A DNA stretch of 64,000 nucleotides, from positions 248,001-312,000 of the forward strand of contig CAVOKJ010000004.1 of the NCBI GenBank assembly GCA_963696495.1, read 5' to 3'. Positions within the stretch are counted from its first letter, which is position 1, and every line of letters starts with the position of its first letter. Below, piece by piece: positions 50,994-59,187 of the stretch. The notes under the pieces are model-generated. The model saw only the letters and a list, made by a program, of their open reading frames with translations. It had not been told where the DNA came from and ran no database searches. The position numbers and the translations under genes are program-made. Source of the stretch: Bog-756 sp963696495 (GTDB taxonomy: Bacteria > Actinomycetota > Acidimicrobiia > Acidimicrobiales > RAAP-2).

Positions 50994-53525
50994 ATGAGGG
51001 ACGACATGCGCAAGAAGGGGACCAAGAAGTGGGCTCGCCGGGCACTCGTGGCCGAGGCCGTCGTGGACGAGCGCAACCGGCTGATCGACGAGAAGGACGC
51101 CGTCATCCGGGCCAAGGACGACACCATCACCGCCCAGGCCGGCGAGATCATCTCACTGCGTGAGCAAGCCGAACAGCTCGACAGGGAACTGATCGAAGAG
51201 GCCGCCACCGGAGATGGAGCCCTGTCCGGAGGTGACGGTCTCGCCGGAGGTGCGTCCGCGCACACGTTCGTCGCGTCGGGTGTCGCGTCGGATAGCGGTG
51301 CTGGCGCGGTGGTGATCCTTCCTGCACCACCCGTGGGCCCGGACCATGGTGTGCCCGCGGCAGCGGTGGCACTGAACGGACAGGACCTCACGAGCGAACC
51401 GAGCTCCGGTCCGGCCGATGCCCAGGGGACGCACACTCCGAACGCGGCCACGGCGGCGGCGGCCGGTGTCGCCGGTGTCGCCGCCGCAACGATCCTCGGT
51501 GCGCAGGATCCGTCGGCAGGGAGCCCGGAACCGCCTCCGTCCAACGGTGCCGAGGCCGCTCCCGGCCTGCCCCCGCCCCCACCGTCGGGCCTTCCGAATG
51601 CTGCCATTGTGCCGCCGGTTGCGCTACGGTCGAATGTGCAGGCCGAGACGGCCGCGGCTGAAGCAACTGGGGGAGTCGGTATGGCAACGGATGCACCAGT
51701 CTTGGGGACGCCGAGCGCCAACGGGAGCGCCCGCCCGGCCCACAGCGCCTTGTTCCGGTTCCTGTTCGTGCACGAGATCGACGACTACCCCGCCAGCGGG
51801 AAGCGGACCGGTTACCTGGCCCTCGCGGTGCTGGCGACCATCGTGCTCTATTACACGTATTACACGCAGACCGGGGTCACCCCGAACATCCTGCGGACCT
51901 ATCACATGTCGTTCAGCTTCTACGTGTGGATCGTCATCGTCTCCAACCTGATCGGGGCGTTCGCGTCGCTCCCCGCCAGCAAGACCGACAAGCTGGGCCG
52001 TGCCAACGTGATCATCTACGGCCTGCTCATCGTGGGCCTGCTGGTGGCGGTGGGTGTGCCGCTGGTGACCGGCGAATGGGGCTTCGCCGTCGTGATCTGC
52101 GCCTTGGGCCTCGTCGAGGGCGCCATCCTCGTGGCCACGCCGGCCATGGTCCGTGACTTCAGCCCCCAGGTGGGCCGGGCCTCGGCCATGGGTTTCTGGA
52201 CGGTGGGGCCGGTGGCCGGCAGTCTGCTCACCAGCATCGTGGCCAGCAACACGCTGAACCACTTCCTCGCCAACAACTCGAACACCGGGTGGAAGAGCCA
52301 GTTCGTGATCTCCGGTGTCACCTCGCTCGTGGTGTTCGCCATCAGCCTGTTCTTCATGAAGGACCTGTCCGCCAAGCTGCGGGACCAACTGATGGTGTCC
52401 GAGCAGGACCGCGCCCTCGTCGAGGCCAGGGCCAGGGGGATCTCGACCGACGAGGTCGTGGCCGCCACCGTCCACCCGTGGCGCCAGATCTTCAAGTGGG
52501 ACCTGGTGGGCTCGTCCTTCGGGATCGCCGTCTTCCTGCTGGTGTACTACGCAGCAGCCGGCTTCTTCACCATCTTCTACTCGACGGTGTTCGTCAATCC
52601 CAACGGGCTCAACTTCACCACCACCCAGGCCAACCACCTGAACGCCTGGTTCTGGGGGGCCGATGCCGTGGCGCTCATCGTGTTCGGTGTCCTCTCCGAC
52701 CGCCTCAAGGTGCGCAAACCGTTCATGCTGGTGGGGGCCATCGGCTCCATCATCACGCTGATCATCTTCTCGCACCAGGCAGGCCATCCCCATACGGGCT
52801 TCTCCACCATCGTGACGTTGGAGGTGATACTCGCCGGGTTCCTGTCGCTCGCCTACGCCCCATGGATGGCCGGGTACACCGAGATGGTCGAGAAGAAGAA
52901 CCCGGCCCTGGTGGGCACCGGCCTCGCCCTGTGGGGATGGATCCTCCGCCTCGTGGTGGGCATCTCGTTCATCTTCCTCCCGTTGGTGATCACGTCGGTC
53001 AACCCGGTGGTGGACAACCTCCCGCTGGCCAGTAACACGATCCCCGGCACCAATACGAACGTGCAGGACTTCCTCGTCCAGCACCCCGAGTCGGTGGCGT
53101 TCGCCCAGGCGCACGCCAAGCTCCTCACCCTCGTCCAGGCCCACGAGGCGGTGGTCGAGAAGGCCGCCGCCGACCCGACCTTCGCCAACGACGCCGCGGT
53201 GGCGTCGGCGATCGGGACCGCCAACGCCCTCGAGCTGAACAAGCTCAAGGCTCCGTTCGAGAAGCTGGTCGTGCCGTACCCGAAGGAACTCTCGTTCCTG
53301 GCTGCCCACCAGGACCATCTCACCCAGCTGCAGAACGGGGTGAAGAAGTCGCCGAGCCAGTGGCAGGACTGGTTCTGGGTCTGCGTGGCGGGCATGGTGG
53401 TGTTCATCCCGACCATCTGGCTCAACCGGGGCCGTTGGAGCCCGAAGAAGGCCCGGGAGGACGAGGACAAGCACGAAGAGGACGTCGCCAGGGAGCTGCG
53501 CGAGCTGGTCGGGGCTCCGGCCTGA
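50994..53525 (+). CDS. MFS transporter with N-terminal coiled-coil module and long extracytoplasmic loop
   Basis: 843 residues from ATG 50994; ATG 51006 is an alternative. Residues 1-70 form a basic segment plus coiled coil (KKGTKKWARRALVAEAVV, DERNRLIDEKDAVIRAKDD, IISLREQAEQLDREL), almost the same as the N-terminus of the Pro-rich protein at 35.4 kb. Residues 70-240 are a low-complexity Ala/Gly/Pro linker. The remainder is a 12-helix-type MFS core (SLPASKTDKLGRANVIIYG is the A-loop; VLSDRLKVRKPF its counterpart). About 110 residues lie between the penultimate and last helices (VNPVVDNLPLASNT to KSPSQWQDW), a helical extracytoplasmic domain. Substrate unknown; neighbours give no clue. Confidence 0.85.
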   Translation: MRDDMRKKGTKKWARRALVAEAVVDERNRLIDEKDAVIRAKDDTITAQAGEIISLREQAEQLDRELIEEAATGDGALSGGDGLAGGASAHTFVASGVASDSGAGAVVILPAPPVGPDHGVPAAAVALNGQDLTSEPSSGPADAQGTHTPNAATAAAAGVAGVAAATILGAQDPSAGSPEPPPSNGAEAAPGLPPPPPSGLPNAAIVPPVALRSNVQAETAAAEATGGVGMATDAPVLGTPSANGSARPAHSALFRFLFVHEIDDYPASGKRTGYLALAVLATIVLYYTYYTQTGVTPNILRTYHMSFSFYVWIVIVSNLIGAFASLPASKTDKLGRANVIIYGLLIVGLLVAVGVPLVTGEWGFAVVICALGLVEGAILVATPAMVRDFSPQVGRASAMGFWTVGPVAGSLLTSIVASNTLNHFLANNSNTGWKSQFVISGVTSLVVFAISLFFMKDLSAKLRDQLMVSEQDRALVEARARGISTDEVVAATVHPWRQIFKWDLVGSSFGIAVFLLVYYAAAGFFTIFYSTVFVNPNGLNFTTTQANHLNAWFWGADAVALIVFGVLSDRLKVRKPFMLVGAIGSIITLIIFSHQAGHPHTGFSTIVTLEVILAGFLSLAYAPWMAGYTEMVEKKNPALVGTGLALWGWILRLVVGISFIFLPLVITSVNPVVDNLPLASNTIPGTNTNVQDFLVQHPESVAFAQAHAKLLTLVQAHEAVVEKAAADPTFANDAAVASAIGTANALELNKLKAPFEKLVVPYPKELSFLAAHQDHLTQLQNGVKKSPSQWQDWFWVCVAGMVVFIPTIWLNRGRWSPKKAREDEDKHEEDVARELRELVGAPA

Positions 53526-53721
53526 CCAGCTGACCGCTGCCCGGGCGGTGACCGCCCGGTCACGAAGCTGGCCATCGGGGTACAGCGCCGAGGGCGGACG
53601 ACACCGACGACGGAGGAGCGGCCTTCGCCCGAACCCGGCCCGCCATCAGCGGACCCGGCGCGAACCCGGCCGGGACCCGGCGTACGACGCCGTGTCGCAC
53701 CGACGCTCTACGGTGGGGCCC

Positions 53722-54408
53722 GTGGACTCCAGTGGCGCAGCCCCGGCGGGATTCGCGGTGCTCGACGTGGAGACGACCGGATTCGCACCCGAGCACGAGC
53801 GGATCATCGAGGTGGGCGTGGTCACGCTCGGCCCCGACGGTGAGGAGACCGGCTCGTTCTGCACCTTGGTCGACCCCGGACGCGACCCGGGTCCCACCTT
53901 CATCCACCAGATCACTCCGGCGATGCTGGTCGGGGCCCCGACCTTCGAGGCCATCCGCCCGTATCTGGCGGGCCTGCTCTCCGGAATGGTCGTGGTCGGG
54001 CACAACGTCGACGCATTCGATCTCGCATTCCTGCGGGCCGAGTGTGCTCGGGTGGGCGGCGCGGCGCTGGCCCCGGGGGATCTGGCCAGCGTCGACACCC
54101 TGGGCGTGGCACAGGGCCACCTCCACCTGCGGGGCAAGGCCAGACTGGTCGAGTGCTGCACCCACTTCGGGCTCAGCTGGGAGGACCACCACAGCGCGCT
54201 GGGCGATGCCCGCGTCACCGCCGCGCTGTTCCGGTCGATGCGGGCCGAACTGGGTGACGACGTGCTCGGCATCGCCGGCCTGCTCGCCACCGCGTGTGGG
54301 AGCTCGTGGCCGGGGGCATCGCCGTTCCCGCCCCTGGTCCGGCCGCGCCCCGGGGGCGGTACCCGAGCAGCTGTGGGTGGGGCGGGCATCCCGACCGCCC
54401 CGGCCTGA
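53722..54408 (+). CDS. DEDDh 3'-5' exonuclease (DnaQ-like)
   Basis: 228 residues. ExoI LDVETTGF (Asp-Glu), ExoII HNVDAFDLAFLRAE, ExoIII HSALGDARVTAALF (His-x4-Asp). This is the DnaQ/PolC epsilon domain arranged alone, so proofreading or RNA/DNA trimming is possible. GTG 53722 starts at homology. The C-terminus after LLATACGSSW is Pro/Gly-rich and runs into a tandem repeat. Replicative epsilon versus an accessory nuclease cannot be told. Confidence 0.87.
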   Translation: MDSSGAAPAGFAVLDVETTGFAPEHERIIEVGVVTLGPDGEETGSFCTLVDPGRDPGPTFIHQITPAMLVGAPTFEAIRPYLAGLLSGMVVVGHNVDAFDLAFLRAECARVGGAALAPGDLASVDTLGVAQGHLHLRGKARLVECCTHFGLSWEDHHSALGDARVTAALFRSMRAELGDDVLGIAGLLATACGSSWPGASPFPPLVRPRPGGGTRAAVGGAGIPTAPA

Positions 54409-54490
54409 ACGACCCCCGGCTCTCGCCGACCGCCCCGGCCTGAACGACCCCAGGCTCTCGCCGACCGCCCCGGTCTGAACGACCCCCCGA
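54393..54490. repeat. 35-bp tandem repeat after the exonuclease gene
   Basis: GACCGCCCCGG-(C/T)CTGAACGACCCC units start at 54393, 54428 and 54463 (35-bp period; third copy partial). The first copy includes the exonuclease stop codon. GCCTG...CAGGC arms within each unit can fold into a hairpin, so it might act in mRNA 3'-end formation. Confidence 0.85.
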
Positions 54491-54601
54491 CCTCCCGGTC
54501 CCTTCCTGCCGCCCGTCCGGCGGACGTCCGGGGCGTTGGCGCTGTTAGCCTCCGGGCGTGACCGATCGAGGATCCACCCATCGGTCGAAGGAGTGTGCCC
54601 G

Positions 54602-55441
54602 GTGAAAGTCGTCGTCCTGGGCAGCGGCAGCCCTCTTCCGGATCCCAACCGTGCCGGCCCGGCGACCCTGGTCCGCACCTCTGCCGGCGACCTCCTGTTC
54701 GACTGCGGACGGGGGGTGCTGATGCGAGCCGCCGGGGCGGCGACCGGGGCCAACGCATTGCGCGCCGTGTTCCTCACCCATCTGCACAGCGATCACATCA
54801 CCGACCTCAATGACATCATCACCATGCGGTGGGCGATGTCCTTCCAGCCCAATCCGCTGAGGGTCTTCGGACCGGTTGGTACCCGGTCGTTGGTGGCGGC
54901 GACCGAGGCCATGCTCGAACCGGACATCGGCTACCGGTTGGCCCACCACGAGGACCTGACCTGGCGACCCGCCTCCGACGTCACCGACGTCGAGGGCGGC
55001 GTCGTCCTGGAGGCCGACGGGGTGCGGGTCACCGCAGCGCCGACCGACCATGCACCGGTTCGCCCCACCGTCGGCTTCCGCATCGAGGACGGTGGGCGCA
55101 CGGTCGTCATCGCCGGCGACACCGTGCCGTGTGACGGCCTCGACGAGTTGAGCGAGGGTGCGGACGTGCTGGTCCACACCGTGGTCCGTCGGGACCTCAT
55201 CGAGCAGATCGGTCTGCCCCGCCTGACCGACGTGCTCGACTACCACTCGTCCGTCGAGGACGCGGCCCGGACCGCCGCCCGCAACGGGGTGGTCAGGCTC
55301 CTCATGACCCACCTCGTACCGGCGCCGGCCCCCGGCACGGAGCACGAGTGGGTCGAGCTCGCCGCAGCCCACTACGGGGGTGAGGTCACCGTGGCCTCCG
55401 ATCTGCTCACGCTGGACCTGGACGAAGGCGGCGCCCCCTGA
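54602..55441 (+). CDS. Metallo-beta-lactamase-fold hydrolase (RNase Z/AtsA-like)
   Basis: 279 residues. Zinc motif THLHSDH, plus the later His/Asp residues in APTDHAPVRPTVGF, IAGDTVPCDG and LMTHLVPAP. Overall order matches the RNase Z/arylsulfatase-like MBL group; the exosite loop of true tRNase Z is not obvious. GTG 54602 with AAGGAG nine nt upstream. Likely a phosphodiesterase or lactonase-type hydrolase; substrate unknown. Confidence 0.85.
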   Translation: MKVVVLGSGSPLPDPNRAGPATLVRTSAGDLLFDCGRGVLMRAAGAATGANALRAVFLTHLHSDHITDLNDIITMRWAMSFQPNPLRVFGPVGTRSLVAATEAMLEPDIGYRLAHHEDLTWRPASDVTDVEGGVVLEADGVRVTAAPTDHAPVRPTVGFRIEDGGRTVVIAGDTVPCDGLDELSEGADVLVHTVVRRDLIEQIGLPRLTDVLDYHSSVEDAARTAARNGVVRLLMTHLVPAPAPGTEHEWVELAAAHYGGEVTVASDLLTLDLDEGGAP

Positions 55442-55447
55442 GCCAGG

Positions 55448-56404
55448 CTACGAGCTGATCGGTCCTCGGTCGACGCTGGCGGTCACCTTGGCGGCGTCGA
55501 CTGACGGCCTCGTCGCCCGTTGCCGGGCGGTTCCGAGCATCTCGTCGAGGTCCCCCGCCTCGTGGGTCCCGGCCACCAGGGGCGAGCGGGCCAGGATGAC
55601 CACCCCGGTGACCAGCACGCCGAGGGCCACGACCTCGAGACTCACCCACAGCGTTCCGGTTCGCAGCTTGTCGGCGTACAGGGTGACCCCGAGCACGATG
55701 CTGACCAGGGGGTTGATGGTGACCATGGTGGTCCGCGACGCGGTGATCGGTCCGGCGTGCAGGGCGTTCTGGATCAGGAAGACGGTGCCGAGGCCGGTGA
55801 TCGCCAGCATGTAGGGCTGGGGGTGGGTGAACACGTGGCCCCATCCCTCGGTGACGTAGGTGGTGATCGACTTGGTCAGCGCCGCACTGAACGCGGCCGT
55901 CACCGCGGTGGCGGCGCCGAAGGAGGCGGCACGCCACCATCGTGGTCCCCGGAGGGCGGCCACGATGAAGCCGGCGATGACGGCGGTGAGCACCACCGAC
56001 GCGAACAGGAACTCGTGGCTGCTCGGGAGGTGGTCGCCGCCCCGCGGCGCGGCGACCAGGAAGAAGCCCCCCAGCCCGGCGACGATGGTCGCCGCGCCGA
56101 TCCACTCCTGCCAACCGAGGTGGTATCGGAACCAGACAGCGAGGATGAGCAGGAGGAACACCAGTTCGGTGGTCAGGACCGGCTGGACGACGCTCAGCTC
56201 GCCGAACCGGAGCGCGGTGGCCTGGAGCGCGAACACCACCAGCATCAGCGCGAAGCCGATCAACCAGATGCCCCGCCTCAGGGCGTGGGCCATCAGGCTC
56301 CATCGCATGGTGGTCGACGCCGGGGCCGTCTCCACGCCGATCCGTTGCAGCACCGAGGTCAGGGCGTTGACGAAGGCGGCGAGTGCCGCGAGCAGATAGG
56401 CCAC
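55448..56404 (-). CDS. DMT-superfamily (EamA-like) transporter
   Basis: 318 residues with ten hydrophobic helices in two five-helix halves (first: VAYLLAALAAFVNALTSVLQR, VVFALQATALRFGELSVVQPVLTTELVFLLL; second: FASVVLTAVIAGFIVAAL, ITASRTTMVTINPLVSIVLGVTLYADKL). The second half keeps the conserved Pro-rich PLVSIVLG of EamA permeases. GTG 56404 was chosen; no ATG is available and the upstream open frame is only a repeat. A short soluble tail follows. Substrate unknown. Confidence 0.85.
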   Translation of the reverse strand: MAYLLAALAAFVNALTSVLQRIGVETAPASTTMRWSLMAHALRRGIWLIGFALMLVVFALQATALRFGELSVVQPVLTTELVFLLLILAVWFRYHLGWQEWIGAATIVAGLGGFFLVAAPRGGDHLPSSHEFLFASVVLTAVIAGFIVAALRGPRWWRAASFGAATAVTAAFSAALTKSITTYVTEGWGHVFTHPQPYMLAITGLGTVFLIQNALHAGPITASRTTMVTINPLVSIVLGVTLYADKLRTGTLWVSLEVVALGVLVTGVVILARSPLVAGTHEAGDLDEMLGTARQRATRPSVDAAKVTASVDRGPISS

Positions 56405-56460
56405 GGCCCCCGTTGTACTCGGAATTCGGTCGCCGCGCCGAGCGTCCACCGATCGGGTCG

Positions 56461-56550
56461 ACCCCGACCACACCGACCTCGACCACACCGACGCCGACCG
56501 CACCGACCCCGACCGCACCGACCCCGACCGCACCGACCCCGACCGCACCG
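56461..56550. repeat. 15-bp tandem repeat upstream of the DMT transporter
   Basis: Six copies of ACCCCGACCGCACCG (variants ACCTCGACCACACCG, ACGCCGACCGCACCG) with exact 15-bp spacing, plus a degenerate seventh. They lie between the rhodanese stop and the transporter start; not in frame with either. Confidence 0.9.
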
Positions 56551-56598
56551 ACGCCCCACCGCGCCGACCCTGCATCCGCCGGGTTGTGGTGCCCCGGC

Positions 56599-57003
56599 CT
56601 AGCGGCCGATGTCCGCCCCGGGTGTGGTGGCTGCGGACCGTACCCAGGAGTGCCAGGCCCGATAGCCGCCGATCAGGTCGGTCGCCCGGTGGTAGCCGAG
56701 CTCCCGCAGCGAGTCGGCGGCCAGCGAGGACGCGTATCCTTCCGAGCACACCACGACCACGGGTCGGTCGAAGCCCGTGGCCTCGGGCAAACGGTGGGAT
56801 CCTTCGGGGTCGAGCCGCCACTCGAGCACGTTGCGCTCGATCACCAGGGCCCCGGGGAGCTCACCCTCCTCGCCGCGCTGGGCAGCGGGTCGGATGTCGA
56901 CGACCAGGCCGCCGTCGGAGACGACGGCCTCGAGGTCCGAGGGACGGGTGCGTTCGATCCGCCGCCTGGCCTGCTCCACCAGGTCGTCGGCGGAGGGCGT
57001 CAC
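56599..57003 (-). CDS. Rhodanese-domain sulfurtransferase
   Basis: 134-residue single rhodanese domain. VVSDGGLVVDIRPAAQRGEEGELPGALVIER is the CH2-type motif, and VVVCSEGYASSLAADSL carries the active-site Cys loop (CSEGYAS). GTG 57003 overlaps the stop of the cysteine dioxygenase gene (GTGA), so the two are one operon. A partner persulfide or sulfinate shuttle is likely. Confidence 0.9.
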   Translation of the reverse strand: MTPSADDLVEQARRRIERTRPSDLEAVVSDGGLVVDIRPAAQRGEEGELPGALVIERNVLEWRLDPEGSHRLPEATGFDRPVVVVCSEGYASSLAADSLRELGYHRATDLIGGYRAWHSWVRSAATTPGADIGR

Positions 57004-57590
57004 GAAGGGTCGTGGGCGGCGGTGACGTCGAAGGGTCCGACGGGGGTGAGGGCCTGGACGCGTCGTGGCACCAGCTTTCCCACCTGGTCCACCCGGTAGT
57101 ACGCCATGCTGGTCAGGCGGGGGCTGTAGACATGGACGCTCATCGCCTGCTCGTCGCCGTGGTTGGTGAGGTCGTGGATGTAGCGCGGCCCGAAGGTCCG
57201 GTGCTGGCCGGCCTCGATGCTGCGGGAGGCGATGAGCGCAACACCGCGGTTGGTGGGCCTCACGGTGGTCTCGGTCAGGCAGCCGGAGGTCACCACGACC
57301 GCCCCACTGGACAGTCCGTGGTCGTGGAGCTCGATCGTGCCACCGGCGGGCCACCCGATGGCCCAGGCCTCGAACAGGTCGGTCACGGCCAGCAGGAGCC
57401 AGGTCCGCTTCGACAGCCCCTGCAGCTCGGGGATGCTGTTGGCCGAGACACCGAAGCCCTGGGCGATGGCCAACAGGTCGACGGTGCGTCGGGGGAGAGG
57501 AAACCCCGGTCCGGCCGGCAGTTCAGCGGAGCGGTTTGGGGACGGTACGCCGTTGCCGTCTGGCGCCGGACCGGGGTAGGCAAATGCCAT
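57000..57590 (-). CDS. Cysteine dioxygenase-like cupin
   Basis: 196 residues. Cupin iron ligands in TIELHDHGLSSGAVVV (two His) and a third His in SVHVYSPRL, where Ser-His-Tyr of the catalytic triad (S-x-H-x-Y) is conserved. The first cupin motif ends SGCLTE, so a Cys (as in the eukaryotic Cys-Tyr cofactor) is also present. It oxidises cysteine (or another thiol) to the sulfinate. ATG 57590 preferred. The rhodanese gene overlaps it; the promoter region shares TGATTAGTC with the cysH operon. Confidence 0.9.
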   Translation of the reverse strand: MAFAYPGPAPDGNGVPSPNRSAELPAGPGFPLPRRTVDLLAIAQGFGVSANSIPELQGLSKRTWLLLAVTDLFEAWAIGWPAGGTIELHDHGLSSGAVVVTSGCLTETTVRPTNRGVALIASRSIEAGQHRTFGPRYIHDLTNHGDEQAMSVHVYSPRLTSMAYYRVDQVGKLVPRRVQALTPVGPFDVTAAHDPS

Positions 57591-57614
57591 GCCGTCACTC
57601 TAAACCCACAAAAT

Positions 57615-57637
57615 CGACTAATCAAGTCGGTTTTATA
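57615..57637 (-). promoter_or_regulatory. Probable operator/promoter of the cysteine dioxygenase operon
   Basis: The sequence CGACT-AATCA-AGTCG is a perfect 5-bp inverted repeat (57615-57629). On the minus strand it reads TGATTAGTC, the same 9-mer as in the cysH promoter (26700-26708). A TATAAA box (57632-57637, minus) lies just upstream as a -10 candidate, so a bound repressor would sit at the transcription start. Confidence 0.55.
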
Positions 57638-57728
57638 GAGTTGTAGCGGATCGCCACTGGGGAGGGCGCCGCCCCGTTACCGGTGCCGACGTCGGGGGCG
57701 CCGGGGAGGAGCGGAGTGGTGCTCGAGG

Positions 57729-58364
57729 TCACCGGACGTCGACGACTCCGTCGGGGTTGGCCGTACCGGCGTCGTGGGCGTCGTCGGGGGGACCCGGCGC
57801 GTCGGTGTCCCCGTCCAGGCCGGCGTCGGGCATGTGGAGCCCCAACGCATACCCGGCCAGGTAGGTGTCGGCCTCGTGCCGCCGCGGATAGCGGCCTTCG
57901 AGCTCGCGGAAGCGGGGCGAGTGGTTGGGTTCGACGAGATGGGCCAGTTCGTGGACGATGACCGCGTCGAGTACCCATCCGGGCGCCACCCGGAGCCGGT
58001 TCGAGATCCGGATCTCCCGCGTCGGGATGGTGCACGACCCCCACCGCTTGTTCTGGTTGGTGGCCCACCGGATGGAGGTGGGGGCGATGCCGTCGAGGTA
58101 GCGCTGCCCGAGGGCGATCGCCCGCTGCTCGAGGTGCTGATCCGAGGAGTGCAGGTGGGGGCGGTGGCGTCGCAGCCGCTTCGCCAGCTCGTCGACCATC
58201 TCGTCCAGATCCGCGCCACGTAGGTGCGCCGGTACCACGACGACGATGCGGTCACCCTCCCAGTGGGCGGCGGCCGTCTTCTTCCGGCGCTTGCTGACAC
58301 GGACCTCGACGTCGGGTTGGAACAGGGTGGGAGGTTGGGTGCTCGTACTCATATCGTTGACCAT
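57729..58364 (-). CDS. YgjP/WLM-type zinc metallopeptidase (DUF45)
   Basis: 211 residues. HELAHLVEPNHSPRFREL has the zinc-binding HExxH and third-ligand His; QNKRWGSCTIPTREIRISNRL is the strand typical of DUF45. A soluble predicted metalloprotease; substrate unknown. ATG 58364 or 58352 (MSTSTQ) could be the start. The C-terminal 35 residues are Asp/Gly/Pro-rich and dispensable-looking. Confidence 0.85.
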   Translation of the reverse strand: MVNDMSTSTQPPTLFQPDVEVRVSKRRKKTAAAHWEGDRIVVVVPAHLRGADLDEMVDELAKRLRRHRPHLHSSDQHLEQRAIALGQRYLDGIAPTSIRWATNQNKRWGSCTIPTREIRISNRLRVAPGWVLDAVIVHELAHLVEPNHSPRFRELEGRYPRRHEADTYLAGYALGLHMPDAGLDGDTDAPGPPDDAHDAGTANPDGVVDVR

Positions 58365-58738
58365 ACGGACGGGCTGTGACGGGCGTCACTGCCGATCCAT
58401 CCCCCGTTTCTACCGCAGCGGCCGGCGTGCCCGAGCCATGGTGATCGAACGGTGCCGGCGGTCCGGCCGGGGGAGGGGCCGGCCCCGACCGGGCGGGGAT
58501 CCCCGAACAGGCCGGGTCGAATGGGAAGGCGCAGGTCCCGACGGTAGGATTGACCGGTGCATCCCCCATCCGTCGGTCCGTCCCCCCGAGTGCGGTCCGT
58601 CCCCGAGACGAGGCCGCCACTCCAGCCTCCGGGACGGCGCGTGACCAGCACGGCGGTGGCCGCAGGCGGGGCGATCGGGACCGGGGGCCACCCCAGCGTC
58701 ACGACCACCGGGCCCGGGCCGGCACCGGAGAGGACGAC
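58365..58738. other. Divergent intergenic region, no gene seen
   Basis: 374 bp between the metallopeptidase and the DUF3817 gene. The open frames across it are frame shadows without homology. A mildly AT-richer patch near 58350-58400 (TCGTACTCATATCGTTGACCATACGG) could hold the metallopeptidase promoter. Confidence 0.5.
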
Positions 58739-59182
58739 ATGCACGGTGCGGTGACCCGCTATCGGGTGATGGCCTTCGTGGTGGGGACTGCCCTCGTGGT
58801 GCTGGTGTTCGTGGCCATCCCCCTCCAGTACTGGGCGGGCAAGTCAGGAGTGGCCGAGGTGGTGGCGCCGATCCACGGCTATCTCTATCTCGTCTACCTG
58901 GTGGCGGCGGCCGACCTGGCCCGCCGGGCCCATTGGGGACTGGGGCGGATCCTCCTGGTGGTGGCGGCAGGATTCGTGCCCTTCCTGGCCTTCATCGTCG
59001 AGCACCACGTGTACCAGCAGATGCAGGCGGAGTGGGCCGCCGAAGCCGCCGAAGCCGCCGAAGCCGCCGAAGCCGCCGGAGCCGGCGGGGCCGCCGGAGC
59101 CGGCGGAGGAACCGGACCCGGCAGAGCCACGTCCCCGGGTGGCGGACCCGGGTCAGACGGTGGCGACGACCGGGCCGGCTGA
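58739..59182 (+). CDS. DUF3817 membrane protein
   Basis: 147 residues with three hydrophobic helices (YRVMAFVVGTALVVLVFVAIP, IHGYLYLVYLVAAADLARRA, GRILLVVAAGFVPFLAFIVEHHV). The PIHGYLYLVY and EHHV features are those of actinobacterial DUF3817. A tail of EAA repeats and Gly/Pro follows. ATG 58739 has GGAGAGG upstream. Role unknown; often a few genes from redox or cell-division genes. Confidence 0.82.
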   Translation: MHGAVTRYRVMAFVVGTALVVLVFVAIPLQYWAGKSGVAEVVAPIHGYLYLVYLVAAADLARRAHWGLGRILLVVAAGFVPFLAFIVEHHVYQQMQAEWAAEAAEAAEAAEAAGAGGAAGAGGGTGPGRATSPGGGPGSDGGDDRAG

Positions 59183-59187
59183 CCGAC

